Below are positions 8,746-17,500 of a DNA stretch of 17,500 nt, piece by piece (positions within the stretch are counted from its first letter, which is position 1; the number at the start of each line of letters is the position of its first letter). This stretch comes from Halisarca cf. caerulea (Eukaryota; Porifera; Demospongiae; Chondrillida; Halisarcidae): assembly GCA_963170055.1 (NCBI GenBank), contig CAUJGJ010000083.1, positions 3,199,101-3,216,600 of the forward strand, written 5' to 3'. The notes beneath the pieces are model-generated. The model was not told the DNA's origin. It worked only from the letters and a program-made list of their open reading frames with translations, and searched no databases. The position numbers were made by a program, and so were the translations under genes.

Positions 8746-8862
8746 TCACATGAGCACACATGCACACGCAACGCACGTACGCATGCATGCATGCACATGC
8801 ACACATACACATATGCATGCATGCACACACATGCATGCACACACACACGTGCACACACACGT

Positions 8863-8952
<90 letters not shown>
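8746..8952 (+). repeat. (CA)n microsatellite with CATGCA leader
   Basis: GCATGCATGCA and CACACGTGCACAC blocks grade into about 85 bases of pure CA with one CATACA interruption. Alternating purine-pyrimidine sequence of this length is prone to Z-DNA. It lies upstream of the receptor gene. Confidence 0.95.
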
Positions 8953-9609
8953 CATCCCCTTAGGAGGACCCTTTGAAAACCAGTTTATTTGACTGAATGA
9001 AGCATTTCCTTCTATTTAAAAAACCAAATAATAGTACTAATATAATTAAATATTCAATAACATTATAATTATAATTATAATACGTACAATGCAAACTGCG
9101 ACTACATAACAAGTGTGCATTTGACGCAACATCGATTCACCATCAACATATACCTTGCAACAAACCAGGAGTTCGACACACAACGCAGCACTTCCCTTGT
9201 GACCTCATAGTAGACCTACATACTGCAGGGTAATGCTTCAATTGCTTCGATCCGTCAACCGCGGGACAAGGGTCTGGTTCTGAGACTAGCACCCGTCCAG
9301 CCACTGCGGGATCATTGTGCGGTGCAGCTTTGTACCACCCATTCCTGAGCCCTTTCCGCTCAAGTACTTAAAGAATGCACGTTCAAAGCGATCATTAAAA
9401 TGTTATCCCTTTAGAATTTGTCCAAGCCCTTCTCCCCCTTGAGCAACGAATGTGGACAACATACAGTGTAACATTGCTGCATAGCTACAGTTGACGTGTT
9501 ACTGCATAGACAGATGCTTGACCCACCAACGAGTATCTGATGCGACTGGAAGCGCACAATATAAGCGAAACACAATGCTCCGGATCTGGGTTTATGATCT
9601 CAGCACAGT
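8953..9609. other. Intergenic spacer, possible transposon debris
   Basis: Base composition shifts here: GTACATAC words are scarce, and a 9040-9090 AT-rich block (ATAATTATAATTATAA) is followed by more balanced sequence. No intact gene was seen. A minus-strand frame over about 9346-9150 ends with a Cys-rich run (KCCVVC), which might be a worn transposase tail, but the case is weak. Confidence 0.4.
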
Positions 9610-10053
9610 GTGCTCAAGAGTATCAGTCGCTGTGCGTACATTCAGTACGTGATCGAACGAGCATTTTTTGACATTAGGGTTTGCAATCCCAACGCTCAAA
9701 GTTACCGCAATGCCAGCCTTGATGCAGTCTATCGCAGACACGAGAGAGAAAAGCGTCGCCAATATGAAGAACGAATCATTGAAGTTGAAATGGGGTCCTT
9801 CACTCCCCTAGTGTTCTCAATTTTTGGTGGAATGGGCAAATCTGCTACAATTGCCTACAAAAGACTTGCTGATCTCCTTTCAACAAAGCGCAAGGAACCG
9901 TATGGCCAAGTCATCACATGGATAAGAAACAGATTGAGTTTTGCGTTAATCCAATCATCCATCAATGCTCTTAGAGGCCACAGGTCTCGACATGGACTAG
10001 CTATTCGTTGTCCTCAATCTTGCACATTTGTCAACAATGAATGTCAATCCTAG
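9610..10053 (+). pseudogene. Retroelement-type nuclease-domain fragment
   Basis: The frame is open for 147 codons, but the first codon is GTG and no natural start is evident. Recognisable sequence starts near 9655 with ERAFFDIRVCNPNAQSY, continues through HEREKRRQYEERIIEVEMGS and FTPLVFSIFGGMG, and ends with WIRNRLSFALIQSSINALRG. This pattern is recalled from C-terminal domains of abundant uncharacterised transposon-related proteins in cnidarians and sponges. A PD-(D/E)XK-like nuclease (Asp in FFDIRV, Glu in EVEMGS) is my inference. The usual upstream part (Cys/His region and LDI-x-x-x-GFW) is missing or scrambled, so this is a truncated relic. Codon use and composition differ from the repeat-rich surroundings. 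The family assignment is not secure. Confidence 0.55.
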
Positions 10054-10269
10054 TATGTTTATGTTTAATTATTATATTTAATCCTCTATTTCTTCGATTG
10101 ATGTATCTCATACTAACATTTTTCTTTTTTTACTATCACTATAATGTGAGATATATGTTAAGGCAGTGCGCATGTGTGCCTATTTTTATTAATGATAGTA
10201 CGTGATCGATACTTTCCAGTGCAGAGTCTGCTAAGGCAATGATACAAAACTACCGCTAGAGGCTCTCAC

Positions 10270-10865
10270 TAGGGGTCACAACGAAAAATTCATTGCCGTC
10301 AGAATCATCCGAAAATACTGTTTTAGATGAAAGTCAGTACGGCGAATCTAATGGTGGTGACCGTTTTTCGATTGGTCGAAGTATGACCAAGTTATGCGTA
10401 AAAATTAATCAAAATTGCGCTGTAACGCGCGCGAGACGATTACTTTCCACCAATGTGGAGTTACATGAAATGGATCCAAATTTGTAGCAGATACTCACCA
10501 CTTTCATGATCAACTAGGAAAGGTAAAGAAAAAGCGTATTTCGGACAATTATCCTTGCATTTGTCGGAGGGGGGTCTCCGAAATTTCCACACTAAACGTC
10601 CTTACAAGCTCGAAACATACGCGAATCAAACCCTCACGCTGTGCAAGGTTGATCCATCCCTCGGCTATCCATGGTAGAAAATTGGAGGAGATTGCCCTAC
10701 TTAAACCACCTGCGTTGCACCAAATTCTGATTATACGCATAACTTGGTCATAAATCGGCCAATCGAAAAACGGTTACCACCATTAGATTCGCCGTATTGA
10801 CTTTCACCTAAAACATCATTTTCGGATGTTTCTGACAGCAATGATATTTTTCATTGTGACCCCTA
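10270..10865. mobile_element. 596-bp foldback DNA transposon with 7-bp TSD
   Basis: The ends are TAGGGGTCACAA and its inverse TTGTGACCCCTA. The inverted arms continue for about 140 bp with roughly 85 percent identity by eye, for example TACGGCGAATCTAATGGTGG at 10339-10358 against its complement near 10780-10800, and ACCAAGTTATGCGTA against TACGCATAACTTGGT. Immediately outside both ends lies CTCTCAC (10263-10269 and 10866-10872), a perfect 7-bp target duplication. The centre has no transposase frame, and small frames in the arms are artefacts. Long arms and a short duplication suggest a non-autonomous hAT-like or foldback element, although hAT normally duplicates 8 bp. Confidence 0.8.
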
Positions 10866-10966
10866 CTCTCACTGAACAAATTCACCAGGTGGTTCACTCG
10901 GTAATTAAATAAATGCGCACAACACTGCTTGTAAAGCGTTAAACGAACCCATTTATTTCTACTTAC

Positions 10967-11002
10967 CAAATGTATTTTGAGGCTGAGAATCCGACCAGAC
11001 AT
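10967..11002 (-). CDS. Possible divergent first coding exon
   Basis: An ATG at 11002 opens a 12-codon frame, MSGRILSLKIHL, which ends exactly at a perfect GTAAGT donor (10966-10961). The short basic-hydrophobic peptide could begin a mitochondrial presequence. It is head-to-head with PPIL3, 152 bp away, across a compact promoter. No further exon was found in the window, and the transposon at 10270-10865 would sit in its first intron. A pyrimidine tract ending in TTAG directly before the ATG also allows it to be an internal exon. Confidence 0.35.
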
Positions 11003-11154
11003 CTAAGAAGAACGCGGAGGATTGCAACAAAAAGAAAGCTAAGAGAAATCCACTAGTTACGAAGGAAACGGACATAACTACTTTACTACTACAACTCCAC
11101 TACACACTCTCGACACTGACGTCATGCACTTGTATGGCACGTGACGTAAACAAA
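11003..11154. promoter_or_regulatory. Compact, probably bidirectional promoter
   Basis: The palindromic CRE/ATF site TGACGTCA lies at 11117-11124, the E-box CACGTG at 11138-11143, and a second TGACGTAA at 11142-11149, all within 40 bp of the PPIL3 start codon. No TATA box is seen. A TATA-less, CRE-plus-E-box promoter is typical of housekeeping genes. The divergent exon on the left makes a shared promoter plausible. Confidence 0.5.
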
Positions 11155-14767
<3,613 letters not shown>

Positions 14768-14778
14768 GTGGGTGTAAC

Positions 14779-14780
<2 letters not shown>

Positions 14781-14854
<74 letters not shown>

Positions 14855-14855
14855 C

Positions 14856-14919
<64 letters not shown>
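14781..14919 (+). repeat. (GT)n microsatellite beside a splice donor
   Basis: About 135 bases of GT with GCGCGTG and TCACTG interruptions. It starts 13 bases after the GTGGGT donor of the PPIL3 exon, GT on the sense strand. Confidence 0.95.
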
Positions 14920-14920
<1 letters not shown>

Positions 14921-15189
14921 CCTGTATGCACTCTTTTGTATTGGTTTTGATATCCTGTTTGTAATGAGGAGTGGGAAGGAATGCTGACTGTGTATTGGTA
15001 AGACAGTGTGGAATCATCAGAATTAGGAGAATCACTACACACACTAACCCTCTAGCCAACTAGCTGGTCTTGCTTATTCATGCAAGGTAAGATCACCTAT
15101 TTTTATTGTCATTTGCATGTGCTTATGGACATTGCCAACTCATAGATATTATAATGTCATAAATGCTCATTGCTACTCAATCTAACTGG
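14920..15189. other. Spacer, no PPIL3 terminal exon found
   Basis: The expected C-terminal exon (VIDG-L-x-TLDELE-type) was looked for in the three forward frames here and further right and was not found. Confidence 0.45.
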
Positions 15190-15300
15190 TATCAATTTTA
15201 TTGAGCTTCTCGTAACACAATCAAGATTGAAACAATAATGCACGACGTTTCGGTCCGTGGACCTTCATCAGCTGTCATACAAGAAAGCAACATACCAGGA
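15190..15300 (-). mobile_element. Penelope-like element terminal-repeat fragment
   Basis: On the minus strand the order is GCTGATGAAGGTCC, GGACCGAAACGTC, then a downstream stretch with an AATAAA motif (15202-15197). Hammerhead-bearing terminal repeats of this structure are established for Penelope-like retroelements in animals. No reverse transcriptase or GIY-YIG coding sequence is present nearby, so only a repeat fragment remains. The ends are approximate. Confidence 0.6.
15238..15278 (-). ncRNA. Minimal dimer-type hammerhead ribozyme motif
   Basis: On the minus strand, CUGAUGA lies at 15271-15265. A 5-bp stem II GGUCC/GGACC with a two-base loop (15263-15252) follows, preceded by one unpaired A at 15264. 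Then come GAA (15251-15249), self-complementary ACGU (15248-15245) as a dimeric stem III, and C at 15244, giving a GUC cleavage triplet. Stem I is weak and interrupted: AUG and CA pair with UG and CAU at 15243-15238, with a G-G mismatch next to the core. Such minimal motifs in Penelope-like elements cleave poorly as monomers. Confidence 0.65.
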
Positions 15301-15594
15301 CTATAGTGTGAAATGAAACAAAACTTGTGGTGTGAAGTGATAATCAGGAAAGTTAGATGATTCCTAGATATCATAGTTGATTCATAGATATTATGATCAA
15401 CTGAAGGCAGTCAATACTCAACGGTAACGGGTGTATACGCATATGCTTGCATATGCGACGTGTCTTTGAAATTTAATACGACAACTGAATATACATGCAT
15501 GCTCATATGTACGTACGTACAATACATGGCACAGAATGTGTGTTTACTTTTAGTATACTCTATGCATACATGCGTACATACATATACACTGTGA
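15301..15594. other. Spacer, nothing recognised
   Basis: No gene is seen. CATATGCTTGCATATG at 15439-15454 is a short perfect-arm hairpin. Confidence 0.4.
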
Positions 15595-16080
15595 CCACTT
15601 TACTCAATCAGTTCTGCTTGAGTATGGCCATTTATACAGTACATACATAAATGTTGCAGCTGTAATAGATATGAATCGTGCATGCATATACAGTGTGTGT
15701 CTGGTGCAGTGTGTGTGTATCTACTTGTGAAGTATGTATTAAAGCATACATGGTATACTGTATATGGTATACTGTATGTAGTATATGTATTAAAGCATAC
15801 ATGGTATACTATACATGGTATACTGTATACAGTATATGTATTAAAGCATACATGGCATACTGTATGTAGTATATGTATTAAATTATTATTATGTAATGAA
15901 CATGGTATACTGTATATGGTATACTGTATATGGTATACTGTATGCAGTATATGTATTAAAGCATACATGGTATATATACTGTATATGGTATACTATATGT
16001 AGTATATGTATTAAAGCATACATGGTACTTATATACTGTATATGGTATACTGTGGCCATTGGACTCAGTCCTGCTTGAGT
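15595..16080 (+). repeat. Palindrome-rich array between direct repeats
   Basis: GTATTAAAGCATACATGGTA recurs at 15736, 15787 and 15838 (period 51) and again, less regularly, at 15951 and 16006. TGTATATGGTATACTGTATA words between them are strongly self-complementary, so the region can form cruciforms. The flanks carry direct repeats: CTGCTTGAGTATGGCCAT near 15613 and CTGCTTGAGTATGGCTAT near 16070, which suggests the array grew inside or between copies of one repeat. Confidence 0.75.
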
Positions 16081-16431
16081 ATGGCTATACATTTACAGTA
16101 TGCAAAGTTCTGCTGTACATTTACCAACTCATTCAATCGTTGTGTTGTCAAGTTCTTTCTGTGTAGTGTATACATAATGCACCAAAACGTGGCAATACAG
16201 AACAAACATGCTTGTTACAAATTGCTTTGGTTGGGACGCGATTGCTATGTCATTGCATGTATCATTACATGATTCCAGCCCACATCCTGATGAGTGTTAA
16301 TTGGCCTTGCCTGCCAGAACCCATACAGGTGGTCTCTCAAAAGATAATTTCTGTCGACCTGATACCACTGCACATCAATTATGCATCTTTACAAGTCCTG
16401 TATAGTGAAACCTGTTTTGAATATAAGGTAT
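16081..16431. other. Spacer, nothing recognised
   Basis: Open frames here show no recognisable domain. CTGTATAGTGAAACCTGTTT near 16398 resembles the ends of short dispersed repeats seen elsewhere in the window. Confidence 0.4.
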
Positions 16432-17175
16432 CCTGTACTACAGAGACCACTGTAGACTGATCAGATCATGTGTGTACCCACATACCTGTGTACGTGGGCC
16501 ACCTGTCTACAGAGACCACTGTAGACTGGTCAGATCAGTGTACCCACACACCTGTGTACGTGGGCCACCTGTCTATAGAGACCACTGTAGACTGGTCAGA
16601 TCAGTGTACCCACACACCTGTGTACGTGGGCCACCTGTCTACAGAGACCACTGTAGACTGGTCAGATCAGTGTACCCACACACCTGTGTACGTGGGCCAC
16701 CTGTCTATAGAGACCACTGTAGACTGGTCAGATCAGTGTACCCACACACCTGTGTACGTGGGCCACCTGTCTATAGAGACCACTGTAGACTGATCAGATC
16801 AATGTACCCACACACCTGTGTACATGGGCCACCTGTCTATAGAGACCACTGTAGACTGGTCAGATCAGTGTACCCACACACCTGTGTACGTGGGCCACCT
16901 GTCTATAGAGACCACTGTAGACTGGTCAGATCAGTGTACCCACACACCTGTGTACGTGGGCCACCTGTCTACAGAGACCACTGTAGACTGGTCAGATCAG
17001 TGTACCCACACACCTGTGTACATGGGCCACCTGTCTATAGAGACCACTGTAGACTGGTCAGATCAGTGTACCCACACACCTGTGTACGTGGGCCACCTGT
17101 CTATAGAGACTACTGTAGACTGATCAGATCAATGTACCCACACACCTGTGTATATGGGCCACCTGTCTATATAGA
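16432..17175 (+). repeat. 66-bp minisatellite, about 11 copies
   Basis: TACCCACACACC repeats at 16541 and 16607, an exact 66-bp period. The unit is CCTGTCTATAGAGACCACTG, TAGACTGGTCAGATCAGTG and TACCCACACACCTGTGTACG plus TGGGCCA. The variant with TGATCAGATCAATG occurs at 16789 and again five units later at 17119. All frames on the plus strand stay open because 66 is divisible by three; these are not genes. The right end decays into a GT microsatellite. Confidence 0.95.
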
Positions 17176-17177
17176 AT

Positions 17178-17192
17178 GTGTGTGTGTGTGTC

Positions 17193-17247
<55 letters not shown>

Positions 17248-17257
17248 GTGTGTGTGA
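17178..17257 (+). repeat. (GT)n microsatellite
   Basis: About 80 bases of GT with TCACTG and GCGTG interruptions, contiguous with the last degenerate 66-bp unit. Confidence 0.95.
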
Positions 17258-17500
17258 CGTGTGTATGTGTGCATGTGTGGGTGTGCTTGTGAATACTGAC
17301 ATTCTAGTGTAAGAACATGTACTTGGTGTATGTATTAGCAACCAAGTGTATATATTGTATGGACGACATATATGTGTTGTACTGTATATACATAGACTTG
17401 TGTATACTACTATTTTGTGCATCCTTTCACTCGATCATGTATACATTTGTATGTAGATAGATAGATACATACATACATACATAGATATGTACTTATTATG
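17258..17500. other. Spacer with TAGA/TACA tetranucleotide runs
   Basis: No gene is seen. GATAGATAGATA and CATACATACATACATA runs occupy 17454-17482. Confidence 0.5.

Noticed and set aside
9535..9580. A third hammerhead motif on the plus strand (CTGATGCGA ... GCGAAAC)
   Set aside because: The core is broken (CUGAUGC in place of CUGAUGA) and no stem I partner was found.
10293..10740. Small frames on both strands within the foldback element
   Set aside because: They lie in the inverted arms, are shorter than 65 codons and resemble no transposase.
16281..16310. Hammerhead-like CTGATGAG on the plus strand
   Set aside because: No GAAA element or stem II follows within a usable distance.
16472..17257. 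A 261-codon open frame on the plus strand
   Set aside because: It is produced by the 66-bp tandem repeat, whose length is divisible by three and whose unit lacks stops; the other frames of the array are open too. No domain, signal peptide or splice context supports it.

Overview
The window looks like animal nuclear DNA. It has short coding exons with GT-AG introns, one clear eukaryotic housekeeping gene fragment (a PPIL3-type cyclophilin), an exon series for an immunoglobulin-like cell-surface receptor, retroelement and DNA-transposon relics, and a very heavy load of micro- and minisatellites. No bacterial operon, rRNA, tRNA or CRISPR array is visible. A marine invertebrate fits, possibly a sponge. 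That is inferred from the general look (short TATAGAGAGGT-type dispersed repeats, GTACATAC-rich spacers) and is not proven by any single gene.

Layout. Positions 1-3480 hold no recognisable gene: MITE-like fragments, a 33-bp minisatellite (771-1545), a CA microsatellite and a 319-bp purine tract. Positions 3488-3657 form an inverted-repeat-bounded segment whose minus strand carries an excellent hammerhead-ribozyme-like fold. Positions 3927-8281 (minus strand) are a four-exon gene for a single-pass, glycosylated, Ig-domain membrane protein. Its exon phases join without conflict (1, 0, 1), and its introns hold a MITE, a segmental tandem duplication, a 48-bp and a 9-bp minisatellite, and a (GT)n tract next to a splice acceptor.

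Positions 8746-10865 are upstream and intergenic: a CA microsatellite, a degenerate retroelement-type C-terminal nuclease domain (9610-10053), and a 596-bp foldback transposon with long inverted arms and a perfect 7-bp target duplication (10270-10865). A compact, probably bidirectional promoter lies at 11003-11154, with a CRE palindrome and an E-box. To its left is a possible divergent first coding exon (10967-11002, minus). To its right the PPIL3-like gene starts at 11155. PPIL3 exons are seen at 11155, 11226-11300 and 14677-14767. The exons that should encode roughly residues 27-98 were not found between them, and the last exon lacks the segment that carries the active-site glutamine. This copy is therefore either broken, mis-assembled or unusual.

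From 11529 to the end the window is mostly tandem arrays (units of 2, 24, 68, 51, 66 and 2 bp). There is also a fragment of a Penelope-type retroelement terminal repeat, with a second hammerhead motif on the minus strand (15238-15278).

Two window-wide patterns stand out. All long dinucleotide tracts left of the divergent promoter read CA on the plus strand and all tracts right of it read GT, so GT is on the likely sense strand on both sides. Several arrays also share seed sequences with unexpanded dispersed copies elsewhere in the window, which suggests that minisatellites arise from one repeat family.
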